64,000 nt of DNA from Amaurobius ferox (Eukaryota > Arthropoda > Arachnida > Araneae > Amaurobiidae), in the NCBI GenBank assembly GCA_951213105.1, contig OX578135.1, positions 161,811,250 to 161,875,249 on the forward strand, given 5' to 3'. Every line of letters begins with the position of its first letter. Positions within the stretch are counted from its first letter, which is position 1. Below, one piece after another: positions 36,331 through 49,613 of this stretch. The translations under genes and the position numbers were made by a program. The notes under the pieces are model-generated. The model saw only the letters and a list, made by a program, of their open reading frames with translations, searched no databases and had not been told where the DNA came from.

Positions 36331-36600
36331 TCAGCCAAAAGGGGAGGGGGAGCATGATCCCCTCTCCTTGCTAATGCTGCGACTACACGTTACGAGAGAA
36401 TGCCTGTACTTTATTAATACAATCAAGGGCCAATTTATAGCAGGATATTTAAGTTTCGTGCTCAAAGCTTGTGTTGCTGGGGTCCACAAATATTTAAACT
36501 CATTTCTGAGGTCCAAAAGTGCCGTTAAGAAAGGATAAAACAATTTCAAAAATTGATGCAAAACATGAATGGGGTAATGATTCCCAATCACAAAAACCAT
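36331..36600 (-). pseudogene. Possible Ty3/gypsy pol fragment (RT-RNase H junction)
   Basis: The minus frame has LKLFYPFLTALLDLRNEFKY, then LWTPATQALSTKLKYPAINW and PLIVLI. This resembles the block after gypsy reverse transcriptase (--PL--LL-K---F-WT---Q-AF--LK--L---P-L). The similarity is short and no other pol or LTR sequence was found around it. It could be coincidence. Confidence 0.35.
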
Positions 36601-37068
36601 AAAAACGGTATTTTTTGTGTTTGTTATTGTTGAAACATATTACATTTATCTCTTACATGACTATCAGCCATGTTTTTATTGCTTTCTTTCAGTCTCCTTA
36701 ATAGATGGCAGCACCATCAGTGGTGTCATGTATTTTCAGCACTATTGTTACTGATACGATTGATTCTCAATAAATGGCAGCACTATTGTTACCGGTACTA
36801 GAGTCCCTTTATCTATAAAGGGACTCTAACCTATAAATGATTTAATTTGATATTTTAGTTTCTTTATGACTGGTTTTATTTTACTAAATTTTACATGTAA
36901 TTTTTTTTTCTTTCTTTAATCTTCGTGGGAAGTACTATTTAAAATTGAAAACAATGATTTTTATATTGGATGTTAATCCAATGTTAAATTGCTTTCTCCA
37001 AGAAACTTTTTTAAAGTTAATAAAACGCTCAACCTATTTTTATCCCTCATTTTTTTAATGGCTGCATT

Positions 37069-37674
37069 CAGTAGCGTTCAGATATATTCTGAAGCCCCGA
37101 GCGAATTTCCATGAAAGGCCTCATCTGAACAATAAATGCGGCAAGAAGTCACATATACAAAAAATACTAATCCGAAAAATAGATTGTCCCACAATGTAAT
37201 TATGTTTTTTTTTACAAGTTCAAAAGGAAAAAAGAAACGGATTAATTAAAATACTAACATATACGTTAGTGTTTTTACTTTAGATTTTGGATCCCCCAGG
37301 TCAACAATATTTTAAGGGATTTTGTATGATATAAAATATTCCTGGGTCCGAAACTACCTTATCCTAATCGATAATCCGGCCCTGTTTATATAACAACGTG
37401 CACCAAGTGCACTATGGGAATTATAGTATTATGATCTCAATATGCTCAACTACAATTTAATAAACAGGTTGTGGCTAAAACGTTGTAAAGAACACTATAA
37501 ACTGATATAAAAGTGTCTAATGATAAAATGCAAAATCATATAAAATACCAAGAAAACGTTGGATTAGGAAAAAATGCCCTAATGAGTCTTTAAAAAATGC
37601 AAGATAAGTCTAATAAAATAATGTACAGAATTTTGAGGCTCTCTGCAAACATGAGGCCCCTCGGGACGCCCCTG
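37069..37674. mobile_element. hAT-like non-autonomous element (606 bp)
   Basis: The left end starts CAGTAGCGTTCAGA and includes GAAGCCCCGAGCG. The right end, read in reverse, starts CAGGGGCGTCCCGAGGGGCCTC. Flanks GCTGCATT (37061-37068) and GATGCACT (37675-37682) match at six of eight positions, consistent with an aged 8-bp hAT target duplication. No coding sequence. Confidence 0.5.
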
Positions 37675-38539
37675 GATGCACTTACTTTGTACGTGATAGT
37701 GAAAACGTTCCCATTCAGTCCTTGTAAACTTAAATTCAGATCATTTGGCATTCCAAAAGCATCAGATAAATAATGTTAATCTAGCATAACGAATCAAGCA
37801 AGTTTTTAATTCACATTCTGGATCACGATGGAAAACTTCTCTTCAAAATAATTTAAGTTCAAAAAGACGATCTGATTGATACCTTGCCTCTGAATAGCCA
37901 TTGATAACTTCGGTATGCAACAATAGTTTTTGCGGTCACTTCCCGTCTCTTGACTGGTAGCGACAAACACATATATCGTATTCTTTCCTTACTCCATACC
38001 AATCACTCAGAATTGAGGCAACGCCTCATGCTGACATTGAAAATAAATATTATTGGGGAAACAAAACACTACTTTTGGCATGGGCATATGCAGGATTTTT
38101 TTTTTCCCAGGTGGGTGCTATAAAATCGATTGCATTCAAGATTTAGAGATTAATGTAAATTTTTTATTTTATTTTATTTTTTTTTTAGTTCCGTAGTTAC
38201 AAAAACAGGATACAGCTTCGTGTATCCGTCTGTCCTCCATCCCCCCTCCTCCTATATTTTAAATATGACCTGTTCATTCAAAAACCTTAAAAATTGGCAC
38301 GTAGATGCAGATTAGTGAATAAGTCGGTCAAAACATAAAACGCATTTAAACAAATGGAGTAGGATATCAAACAAAAGGGCGCATCATAACAGGAAGAAAA
38401 ATACCGATTTTGGAGATTTTCCGCATAAAATCTGTACTTTTCTTTCCAATCTTGTTATGAAAGTTCTAAGTGTTCATACATTTTAGATAAGAATTTTATT
38501 TAATCGGGTAAGAATTTTCACTTTTTATTTAATTAATAA

Positions 38540-38971
38540 CTAGCAGCATACACGTTCTTCGTACGGAGTATATAATATAAAGACACTTATAATTCAGAAT
38601 CATATGCAAATTAAGTTAAAATATTAAATTTATTGCTCCTAAAGAGAAGTTTATGAATATCTGTTCTCATCATGCAAAATTATCTTCACGGGCAGATCTG
38701 AAGAATAAAACATCCTGGCCCCTTTCGAAAGCAAATATACAAAAACTATGAAATTGAATCAATATATTCAAAATAACAGTGCTAAAATTGTATGGGACCC
38801 GTAGTATTTATATACCCGTAGTATTTATATACTATAATAATTGAAATTAGAATATTAGAAGATATAACCTGTATTAGTAGATTACATGTATAAATTGAAA
38901 ATATCAATAAACCCGTAATTGATTCCAATATATGCCAGAATGAAAGCACTAAAATTATATGGGAATATATG

Positions 38972-39023
<52 letters not shown>

Positions 39024-41108
39024 CGTACTACTTATATTGTCGCAGATTAGAAAATATGCCTGTATGTTAGTAGAAGATTACCCTTATTACAATATGAGGC
39101 TAAAAAATCTTTGCCGAAATAAAACAGATGACATAATAAATTGAAAATTTCAATTATACCCATAATCTTTATACCAGAATGTCGTAATTGATTCCAATAT
39201 ATGCCAATATATATCAAAATATATGCCTATATACCTGTACTACTTATATTCTCGTAGATTAGAAGATAACCCGTGCATTTATAGAAGATTACTCGCACAA
39301 CGTACAATATGTGAGTTTCAACAATTTTTGTCATAATAAAACAATGGCATAGAATTAATATAAAAATATCAATAATCCCTGAATCAACAGTCCACGAAAA
39401 TACAAATAATAATAATGTTTCAACCTGAAGACCGTAATTTATATTATCCAGTCAACGATGCAATATCAATGAAATTTAATTTATATACATATCTTTGTTA
39501 TTCAAATCGGAAAATATTTAATAAAAATCGTATACGGCATACACGCATTGGATTTACATCCGTTGCTAAACGACATGACATCATTTGTTTCAAATGAATT
39601 GATGGGAATCTTATCGTTTGAATATCTCCATGGAAGGTTTGGCGACATTTTCGTCAATTTAGCGACAATTTAAAACATCGCCAAATTTATCACCAAGTGG
39701 GACTGTAGAACTGACAGTCCCATTTTGCGACACATTGACGAATAATCATCACTACTATGCCCTAACAAAACATAATTAATTGCATTTATTAAACGCAATT
39801 TTATCAATTTTATTGTATTTTTATGGATTTGTAAACATTTTATCAATTTGGTGACATTTTAAAAATTCGCTAAATGTGTTACTAAGTAGGATGGATAGAC
39901 TGGCCGACAAATGCTACCTAAACATCATTTCAGTACTCTCTTCTAAGAAAACAAATTTAATTTAATGGATTTGCGTCGTTTTTATCAATTTCTCGATATT
40001 TCCGTCAATTTGGCAACGTTTAAGAAAAGTTGCCAAGTTAGCGATATTCCTCGAAATTCATAGCTCTGAATTTGCAGATCTGAAGAATAAAACATCCGAT
40101 CCCGTTTGTATATACTAAATGAAACATACCTAAAATATTGCATACACTAAAATTGCATTAGAAAATATACCCGTTCTACTCTTTTTCTGTTTCAACAATC
40201 GGCTAAATAAATTTATTGGCTAAACACAATATATGAGTTTATTAGCTGAACACAATATATAAGCTTGAAAACTCTTTGCCAAAATAAATGAAAGTGATGT
40301 ACACAGTCCGTAATTAATAGAATTAAAAGAAAAATCAAACCGTTCATTTACAAAATATATGTTTACATCTATTTATTTATTATTCAAATAGAAAAAATAA
40401 TAACAAATATTAACAAACACATTTAATTTAATTGCGTTGCTGCGCAACATAATATAAGAAAGAATCTTCCTCATAAACTGCGAAATTAAATAACCATTTT
40501 GATCTCTTCCCCATAAAATGCAAAAATAATAACCATTTTGATTTCTTTATACTTTTCATTGTTTAGTAAATGCTTGTGAAGCATAAACCATGGAGTTAGA
40601 TTTTCCATTTAAATTCATGTTTCAAACAATTCATGCTTTCAGATAGTGACTAATTAATGCAAAAATCCTGCACTAAGCTCAAAAATGAAGTTTTTATTCA
40701 CGTTGACGTTTTAAACAAACGATTTTCATCCTTTTCGTTTGGATAAACTACGGAGTTAGAGAGTAGAACTCCTAGGATAAAGTTCCGTTTTTCATTAATA
40801 TCTCGATAACCCCTGGTATTAGAAACTCGAAACTTGGGCAAAATTGATGGGGGCTATTTCAAGGCTACTCACAAAATTTCATTAAATTCGATTCAGCCGT
40901 TCTCTCGTGATGATGAGACAAACGAAATATTGGTTTTTCACTAATATCTCGAGAACCACTGGTTGTGGAAACTCCAAACATGGACTAAATTTTAAGTGGG
41001 GCTATTTCTGGGCTACCCACAAAATTTCATCAAATTCGGTTCAGCCGTTCTTCCGTGATGACGGGACAAACAGACAGACAGACAGATTTTCAATTTTATT
41101 TATATAGA
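38540..41108 (-). mobile_element. Helitron-like element H1 (2569 bp), minus orientation
   Basis: On the minus strand it starts TCTATATAAATAAAATTGAA with AATCTGTCTGTCTGTCTGTTTGTC, and ends with a CCGT/ACGG hairpin (TCCGTACGAAGAACGTG), then GCTGCTAG and T. Inside are several GGCGA/TCGCC motif groups (39630-39730, 39840-39900, 39990-40060), a (TA)n tract at 38976-39020 and an internal duplication of about 125 bp near its 5' end (ATATCTCGA(T/G)AACC...TTCAGCCGTTCT at 40798 and 40922). It is the longest copy of a family with H2-H5. No Rep/helicase coding sequence. Confidence 0.72.
38976..39020. repeat. (TA)n microsatellite
   Basis: About 22 TA units, which create the YIYIYI reading frame at 38959-39144. 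Confidence 0.95.
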
Positions 41109-42531
41109 CTAGCAGCATACCCGTTCTTCGTACGGAGTATATAATATAAAGAAACTTATAATTCGCAATCATGTGCAAACAACTCTGTTAAAATATTAAA
41201 TTTATTGCTCCTAAAGAGAAGTTTAAGAATATATGTTCTCACTATGCAAAATTATCTTAACGGGCATATCTGAAGAATGAGACATCCTGGCCCCTTTTGT
41301 AAGCAAATTTACAAAAGAAAGGAATTGAATCAATATATGCAACCCCGTACTACTTATATTGTCGCAGATTAAAAAATATGCCAGTGTGTTAGTAAAAGAT
41401 TACCCGTATTACAATATGAGTCTCAAAAATCTTTGCCAAAATAAAAAAGATAACGCAATAAATTGAAAATATCAATAATCCCCATACTCTTTATACCAGA
41501 AGATCGTAATTGATTCCAATATATGCCAACATATATCAAAACATATGCCAATATATCTGTACTACTTATATTCTCGTAGATTAGAAGATATACCCGTGTA
41601 TTTGTAGAAAATTACTCGTACAACGTACAATATATGAGTTTAAACAATTTTTGTCATAATAAAACAATTGCATAATAACTTAAAAGCATCTATAATCCCT
41701 GAATCAATAATTCCCGAAAATATTAATAATAATAAGGTTTAAACCTGAAGACCGTAATTGATATTATCCAGTCAAAAATGCTGTAAGAAAAATCAAATCG
41801 TTCTTTTCTAAAATATATTTTTATATCCATTTATTTATTATTCAATATATTTATTCAATTTATTTATTATAAAAATTAAAATTAACAGACAGATTTAATT
41901 TAATTGCGTTTCTGAGCAACATGATATAAGATAGAATCTTCCTCATAAACTGCGAAATTAAATAACCATTTTGATTCCTTTATACTTTTCATTGTTCAGT
42001 AAAAGCTTGTAAAAAATAAACCATGGAGATAGATTTCCCATTTAAATCATGTTTCAAACAATTCATGTTTTCAGAAAATGACTAATTAGCGCAAAAAATC
42101 TCCCATCAAACTCAAAGATAAAGTTTTAATTCACTTTCAAACGATTTTCAAGCTTTTCGTTTGGATAAACCACGGAGTTAGAGAGTAGAACTCCTAGGAA
42201 AAAGTTTCGTTTTTCATTAATATCTCGACAACCCCTAGTCTTAGATACTCGAAACTTGGGCTAATTTTATGGGGGGCTATTTCAAGGCTATCCACAAAAT
42301 GTCATCAAATTCGGTTCAGACGTTCTCCCGTGATGATGAAACAAACGAAAATTTCATTTTTTACTAATATCTCGAGAACCCCTGATCGTAGAAACTCCAA
42401 ATATGAACTAAATTTTAAGTAGGACTGTTTCCAGGCTACCCACAAAATTTCATCAAATTCGGTTCAGCCGTTCTCCCGTGATAACGGGACAAACAGACAG
42501 ACAGATAGATTTTCAATGTTATTTATATAGA
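41109..42531 (-). mobile_element. Helitron-like element H2 (1423 bp), head-to-tail with H1
   Basis: Its CTAG end (41109-41112) directly abuts the TC start of H1 (GA at 41107-41108 on the plus strand). Its own start is at 42530-42531 (TATAGA, with T following, so A precedes TC on the minus strand). It shares the terminal region and the GGAGTTAGAGAGTAGAACTC block with H1 but lacks the central 1.1 kb with the GGCGA motifs. Confidence 0.7.
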
Positions 42532-42713
42532 TTGTGATACTGCTTTTGAAATATAGGTCTTGCAGCAATGAAAAAAATATGAAAGAACTGAATTTCAGTG
42601 AAATAAAACTGCATAGAAAAGACATGGTCACCACGCAGGTAATTGGTAAAAGTGTTAGAATAAGATCACACGAAGTTTCAATAAATCCTCAACAGATATT
42701 TTATCGAATATGT

Positions 42714-42732
42714 ACCCCCCCCCCCCCCCCCC
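42714..42732 (+). repeat. C-rich run (about 17 C)
   Basis: Poly-C tract between H2 and H3. Confidence 0.9.
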
Positions 42733-42757
42733 ACAAACTTAAGACTTATATTTAGTA

Positions 42758-44717
42758 CTAGCAGCATACCCGTTCTTCGTACGGAGTATATAATATAAAG
42801 AAACTTGAAATTCATAATCATGCTCAAATTCTTATAGTATACTAAATGACATGTTTAATCAAAATATTCTGTTAAAATATTTAATATAATGCTCTTAAAA
42901 AGAAGTTTAAGAATCTCTGTTCTCGCTATATAAAATATCAATATCTGGACATATCTGAAGAATAAAACATCTTGGACCCCTTATGTAAGCAAATATAAAA
43001 AAAAAAATATGGAATTGAATCAATATATGCAAAATAAAAGCGTTAAAATTGTATGGGACCCGTACTAATTATATACTCGAATATTAGAAAATATAACCTG
43101 TATTAGTAGATTACATGTATAAATTGAAAATACCAATAAACACGTAATCTTTAAATCTGAAGACAGTCATTTATTCCAATATATGTCAAAATTAAAGTGC
43201 TAAAATTATATGGGAAGATATACACGTACTACTTATAATGTCCGATTATTAGTAGAAGATTGCCCGTTTTGCAATATGAGTCACAAATGTTTTTTGGTAA
43301 AATACAACAGACGACGTAATAAATTGAATATGTAATTAATCCCCTTAATCTTCATACCAGAAGACTGTACTTGATTCTAATATATATGCCAATATATGTC
43401 AAAATATATGCCAATATACCTGTACTACTTATATTCTCGTAGGTTAGAAGATATACCCGGGCATTCCTAGAAGATTACTCGTACAACGTACAATATGCGT
43501 GTGTCAGCAATTTTTGCCGCAATAAAACAATGGCGTAATAACTTAAAAATATCAATAATCCCTGAATCAATAATTCCGGAAAATATCAATAATAATAATG
43601 TTTAAACCTGAAGAGTGTAATTGATATTATCCAGTCCAAAATGAAATGGCAATGAAATTTATTTTATATACATATCTTCATTATTCAAATCGGAAAGGAT
43701 TTAATAAAAATCGTCTGCCGCATAAACACATTGGATTTAAATCCGTTTCTAAGCCACATGATATCATTTGCTTCAAATAAATTGGTAGAAAAAATATCGT
43801 CTAAATAGTTATATTTCTATGGAACATTTGGCGACAGTTTCGTCAAATTAGCGACATTTTAAAAAATCGCCAAATTTATCGCCAAGTTGGACTGTAGAAC
43901 TGACAGTTCCACTTTGCGACAAATTGACGAAATATCATCACAATACTATCCCGTAACAAAAAACAATTAATATCATTTATGTAGCGCAATTTTATCAATT
44001 TCAAGATATTTTTATAGATTTGAAAACATTTTTATCAATTTGGTGACATTTTAAAATTCGCTAAATGTATTACTAAGTAGGATGGTTGGTCTGACAGATA
44101 AATGCTAACCAAACATCATTTCAGTACTCTCTTCTAACAAAACAAAAAAAAATTTCATTGATATGTAGAAGACCCAAGCCACACGACCAACCCGAAGGTT
44201 TATGGCAGCTGTTTGTGTGTCGTTTATATCAATTTGGCGACATTTCCGTCAATTTGGCAAAGTTTAAGAAAAGTTGTCAAATTAGCGATATCCCTCCAAA
44301 TTCGTAGCTTTGAATTTGCAGATCTGAATGAAACATTCTTATCCCGTTTCAATATACTAAATGAAAACACTACAATTGTATTAGAAGATATACCCGCTCT
44401 ACTCTTTTTCTGTTTCAACAATCGGCTATATGAATTTATTGGCTAAACACAATATATGAGTTTAGTAGCTAAATACGATATAAGCTTGAAAACTCTTTGC
44501 CAAAATAAATGAAATTGATGTACGCAGTCAGCAATTAATATAATTAAAAGAAAAATCAAACCGTCCATTCATAAGATATACTTTTATATCCATTTATCCA
44601 TTTATTTATTATTTAAATCGAAAAAAAAATAATAAAAACATTAACAAACACATTTAATTTAATTGCGATGCCGAGCAACATGATATATCCTCCTAAAATG
44701 TTAAAATTTATTAACCA
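42758..44717 (-). mobile_element. Helitron-like element H3, 5'-truncated
   Basis: It carries the 3' end (CTAG at 42758-42761, hairpin TCCGTACGAAGAACGGG) and a body parallel to H1 including the GGCGA motif region (43826-43930). It stops at 44717, where H4 begins, before reaching any 5' TC end. A copy of the short repeat seen at 3771 lies inside it at 44167-44222. Confidence 0.65.
44167..44222 (+). repeat. Short dispersed repeat, copy 2
   Basis: GAAGACCCAAGCCACACGAC, then CAACCCGAAGG and GCAGCTGTTTGTGTG, matching 3771-3840 and the complement of 62072-62135. The surrounding Helitron sequence is interrupted here relative to H1. Confidence 0.55.
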
Positions 44718-46116
44718 CTAACAGCACACCCGTTATTCGTACGGAGTGTATAATTTAAAGAAACTTAAAGTTCGCAATCATGTGCAAATTCTGTTAAAAT
44801 ATTAAATTTATTGCTCCTAAAGAGAAGTTTAAGAATATATGTTCTCACTATGCAAAATTATCTTCACGATCAGATCTGAAGAATAAAACATCCTGCCCCC
44901 TTTTGTAAGCAAATTTACAGAAGAAAAAATAGGAATTGAATGAATATATGCAACCCCGTACTAATTATATTGTCGCAGATCAGAAAATATGCCAATGTGT
45001 TAGTAGAAGATTACCCGTATTACAATTTGCGTCTCAAAAATATTTGCCAAAATAAAAGAGATGACGTAATAAATTGAAAATATCAATAATATCCGTACTC
45101 TTTATACCAGAAGGTCGTAATTGATTCCAATATATGTCAATATATATCAAAACATATGTCAATATACCTGTACTACTTATATTCTCGTAGATTAAAAGAT
45201 ATACACGCGTATTTGTTGAAGATTCGTACAACATACAATATATGAGTTTAAACAATTTTTGTCATAATAAAATAATTGCATAATAACTTGAAAATATCAA
45301 TAATCCTTGAATCAATAATCCCCGAAAATATAAATAATAATAATTTTTAAACCTGAAGACCGTAATAGATATTATCCAGTCAAAAATGCTATAAGAAAAA
45401 TCAAATCGTTCTTTTCTAAAATATATATTTTATATCCATTTATTTATTATTCAAATCGAAAAAATAATTATTAAAATTAACAGACAGATTCAATTTAATT
45501 GCGTTTCTGAGTAACATGATATAAGATAGAATCTTATAACATGTTAAATATGTCATGTCTTATAACATAAACTGCGAAATTAAATAACGATTTTGATTTC
45601 TCTATACTTCTCATTGTTCCGTAAAAGCTTGTTTTAAATAAACCATGAACCATGGAGATAGATTTCCCCTTTAAATCATGTTTCAAACAATTCATGTTTT
45701 CAGAAAGTGACTAATTAACGCAAAAAATCTCCCATCAAACTCAGAGATTAAATTTTAATTCACTTTCAAACGATTTTCAAGCTTTTCGTTTGGATAAACC
45801 ACGGAGTTAGGGAGTAGAACTCCTAGGAAAAAGTTCCGTTTTTCATTAATATCTCGACAACCCCAGGTCTTAGAAACTCGAAACTTGGACAAAAGTTATG
45901 GGGGGATATTTCAAGGCTATTCACCAAATTTCATTAAGTTCGGTTCAGCCGTTTTTCCGTGATGATGAGACAAACGAAAATTTCGTTTTTTACTAATATC
46001 TCGAGAACCACTGGTCGTAGAAACTCAAACCACGGATATAATTTTAAGTGGGGCTATTTCTGGGCTACCCACAAAATTTCATCAAATTCGGTTCAGCCGT
46101 TCTCCCGTGATGGTGT

Positions 46117-46149
<33 letters not shown>

Positions 46150-46172
46150 ATTTTCATTTTTATTTATATAGA
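44718..46172 (-). mobile_element. Helitron-like element H4 (1455 bp)
   Basis: The 3' end reads TTAG (CTAA on plus, 44718-44721) with hairpin TCCGTACGAATAACGGG, and the 5' start is at 46171-46172 (TATAGA on plus). The body matches H2. It carries a longer (CAGA)n tract near its 5' end (46126-46150). Confidence 0.65.
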
Positions 46173-46961
46173 TTAATAAATTGATTGCCGCTTTATGAAA
46201 ATTTGCTTTTAATGTTATTGAAATATTTTGATAACATTACAAAAATTAAGATATGGTTCTCATTAAAATAATAAATTTCCTGGGGGTACTTTGACAACGC
46301 CCTGACTCCCCCCCCCCCTAAATACTCCCATGACATTTGGATGGTAAAAATTCCATACTGTATATTGCACAAATTATTCACGTATCAACAATCATCTTCT
46401 CGCGTACCACTCACTAGTGGTCAGGGCCGAAACCAAGGAGATATTATCAGAAAAAATTGCTCTTCAACGGCCGTGACGACAATGAGGGGCAAGGCGACAG
46501 CCTCGCACACGAGCGCCTTTCACAGGGGCGCCGAAACTGAATTTTTACTATAGTTAAAACAAACTAAAAATATTTTTAAAACAAAGCATTATACTTGAGA
46601 GTTCTAGAACCAGAGTGTCAAATGAAATACTACATTGCTTTAGTAATCAGAAAATATAAACACAATGCTATTAATGCATCCTCTCACAACTCGAGTTAAG
46701 TAATAAAATAATAAAAAACCGGCAAACCTTCAGGAAATTGGGATTTTTTTTTTAGTTGCTTCCTTCCTCGATTCAAGACGACACCTGAAATGTGGCGCCG
46801 CGAATTGATATCATTTCAATTTAAGGCACTATGAGTCGCAGAAGTAAAAATTGATATTTTTCGTGAAAAATAATTAAACTTCCACATATTTAAAGGCTCA
46901 CCATATGGATCGGGATAAAAGAAAGGGCTCTCTCCCTCAAACCATGTTCATTGTTCACAGG

Positions 46962-48811
46962 CATAGGCGCCGACTACGGCGGGGGGGGGGGGGGCAGAGG
47001 GGCACGAGCCCCCGCTGAATTTTTCCAGAGGGGGCTTTACTAAATACCAAAAAATGAAATTTTTTAAACATAAAAATAATTGAAAGAAAATCACATCAAC
47101 GTAAATGTCACATTTCAGCTCAATCTTGTTCACATCTACCTTACCATAGCTCCCTAAACACAAACCAAGCTCATCTTTACTCCCAGGAAACATGTTGACG
47201 CTAATGACAAAAACACCTGGTTACCAGAACTTTTTCGACTGACCACCGAATTCAAAGAGAAATGGCATATTTACAGCCGTGTTATTAGCATTTCCAAAAA
47301 ATAGCTGTTTCCCTCCAGTAATAACTATAAATGATTACCACGAAGTAGAGATGACTTATTTTGTCTACCTAAAGATATCTTATCAGTAATTACTCCAGGA
47401 TTCTATATACCAGTGCTGTCTTTACAGGTGGCATCCATTCCATTTGAAGCTGCAAACCCCGCGGGTGGGATCCATTTCGTTTGAAGTTGTAAACCCCGCG
47501 GGTATCTTTATTCCTGGTGACCACCGGACGTTTGGCACAGTACCGTAGTCAGGCAAGGACCAGAGGGAACTAAGCACCCCCCACACACACACAAGGTATA
47601 CTCAGCCCCCCCCTCCCCCTGATAAAAATATTAAAGTTTCAGTTATGATAAGAAATGTCAACCATATCATCCAAATTTTGCATAAAAATATTATTTATGA
47701 GATTTTTTTTATAAATTGCTTTGTTTTAAAGATTTCTTAATTTAGCTAAATGTGTGGTTATAGTGATGATCAATTTATTTATATATTTAATTTAAAAATA
47801 TTTAAATATAGACAATAATATTTGGATAATTTTGTATTATTGCTGGGTTCATTGTTTTAATTTATTGTGTCAAAATCAACTGATAGATAGTTAAGAGTTG
47901 ATATTAAGCGTTAACGTGTATTAACTTTCAGATTTTTTTTTTGATTAATTAACAGCTATGCTACTAGTTAATTCTATATTAAAATCCATTGTAATTATTA
48001 TATATTATAATATTGATGTATAGTAACTATATGGATTTTCCTAATCAACTCCTAGCTTACAAATATAAATAGGCCTAAAGAGATTAAAAGTATTTATCTT
48101 ACAATAAATAAAACTGCTGATATCTTTCTTTCGACCCAGCCCGTCCGACCTACCCGAAGGTGTTAAAGACCCAGACCGTCCGACTCGTCCGAGGACTTGA
48201 GCAACTATTTGGAAGGACGGCTACCCGAAGGTGTAAGATATCTGTTTAGACGGCCGAGACAATGCTATCTAATTTAGACTGGAACCCAGTGGGGGCGACA
48301 TCCACAGGGACCGACTCTCCTTCCTTTGCTTCCAACCGCTCGGAAGGACTTTCAAACTCACAAATTTAACGTGCTCGTACACGGGAACAATTTAGGCAAA
48401 GCCGGAAATCGAACTCGGGTCCTCCGAGCACAATCCCCGTGACTTAACCACTCGGTTATCTCACTCCAAAACTGCTGCTTGTAAATAACTTACAAAACTT
48501 CCTTGAGGAAAGCATATATATGTCAGTTAGGTGACTACAGTTGCTTCGATGGCGTTATAATTCCCCTCTTTCAGGCCAAAATAACAGTATGCGCTCTTAA
48601 CAACCACTACTGCCGTTCGTTGGGCAGTTCGTTCTTGGCGGTTGTTAAGGGTGCATACTGTTCTTTTGGCTTGAAGAAGGAGCTTAAAATGACCTCGAAC
48701 CAATTGTAGTAAGTTGTTATAGCTTTATCGACTTTGTGAATCTTTTATATAACTTTATTGAATTGTGCCCCCCCCCCCCCCCCCTGAGATTTTGAAAACT
48801 CGGCGCCTATG
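46962..48811. mobile_element. hAT-type element (1850 bp) with perfect 8-bp target duplication
   Basis: The ends are CATAGGCGCCGA at 46962 and its complement TCGGCGCCTATG at 48800-48811. TTCACAGG flanks both sides (46954-46961 and 48812-48819), an 8-bp duplication as made by hAT transposases. A G run (about 14) lies just inside the left end and a C run (about 18) just inside the right, so both ends carry inward poly-G. It contains a SINE (48120-48467) and a small duplication of GAAG(C/T)TG(C/T)AAACCCCGCGGGT (about 47437-47500). I see no transposase domain in it. Confidence 0.85.
48120..48467 (-). mobile_element. tRNA-derived SINE inside the hAT element, with 10-bp target duplication
   Basis: A diverged copy of the family at 4461 on the minus strand. 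The body is recognisable (GGAACCCAGTGGGGGCGACA, CGCTCGGAAGGACTTTC) and the box B complement is GGAAATCGAACTCGGG near 48404-48419. AAAACTGCTG flanks it at 48110-48119 and 48468-48477. Its tail region is duplicated (GACCCAG(A/C)CCGTCCGAC at 48134 and 48170). Confidence 0.82.
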
Positions 48812-49613
48812 TTCACAGGGCATTAGTTTAGACACTATATCCATTCGCAGTTAAGGCCCTCTTGAAAAACTATATTTCCCTGGGGAAAATATTTAAATAT
48901 ATTTTAAAAGGAGGGCATATGTAGAGGAAGATCTTGGGCTGGGGTCACTTGAGCGGCTTAGCAAGAAGCAAACACGAAAAAACATATTTTTAACTATTGA
49001 GGTCAGAGGCGTCGCTTGACTTCAGGAATGGGTGAAGCAGATTCAGTAGCCGGATTCCCCCTCCTCCTCGACAACGAACATCGCCAAACACATCACGCTA
49101 CTGGCATAAGTGTCGTCAAATATTATTTAAATATAGCCAAACGAGTCTAAAAAATTCGCCAAATAATAATAATAACCCATTCAGCCATCCTGTATCACCT
49201 CACGAGCCGCCACTGAGAAGCTTCTTTAAGAAAAATCTGAGCATTAATATTGAGTACATTCTTCGCGTCTAATAAATAAACTAAATTTGGACATTAAAAT
49301 TATAATAGTATTATAATAGTATGTTGCCTTTTGACATTCAAAGTAATAATACACGGCTGAATTCTTTTGCTTTCCCTACAATACATAACATATGTAATGG
49401 GGTGCGGGTCAAAAAATTCGACTCCGATTTGGGTGAATTTAGCATTCCAGAATACGAATCAATCGATTTTCAACGATGTCTCCCTGTAGACACTGTACCT
49501 CTCGATCAAATTAGCTATTCAAACGACGTTGTATAGTTGTTTCAATCAATAAACATAAGTGACTTATAGATTTTACTGATAAACCCATTCTACACAATAG
49601 TTTGTATCTATTA

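Noticed and set aside
38959..39144. Frame with IYIYIYIY repeats
   Set aside because: A translated TA microsatellite.
49004..49215. A hAT-like element (CAGAGGCGTCGC ... CGAGCCGCCACTG)
   Set aside because: The end motifs look right but the flanking 8-mers (ATTGAGGT and AGAAGCTT) do not match and the ends share little beyond CAG-GGCG.
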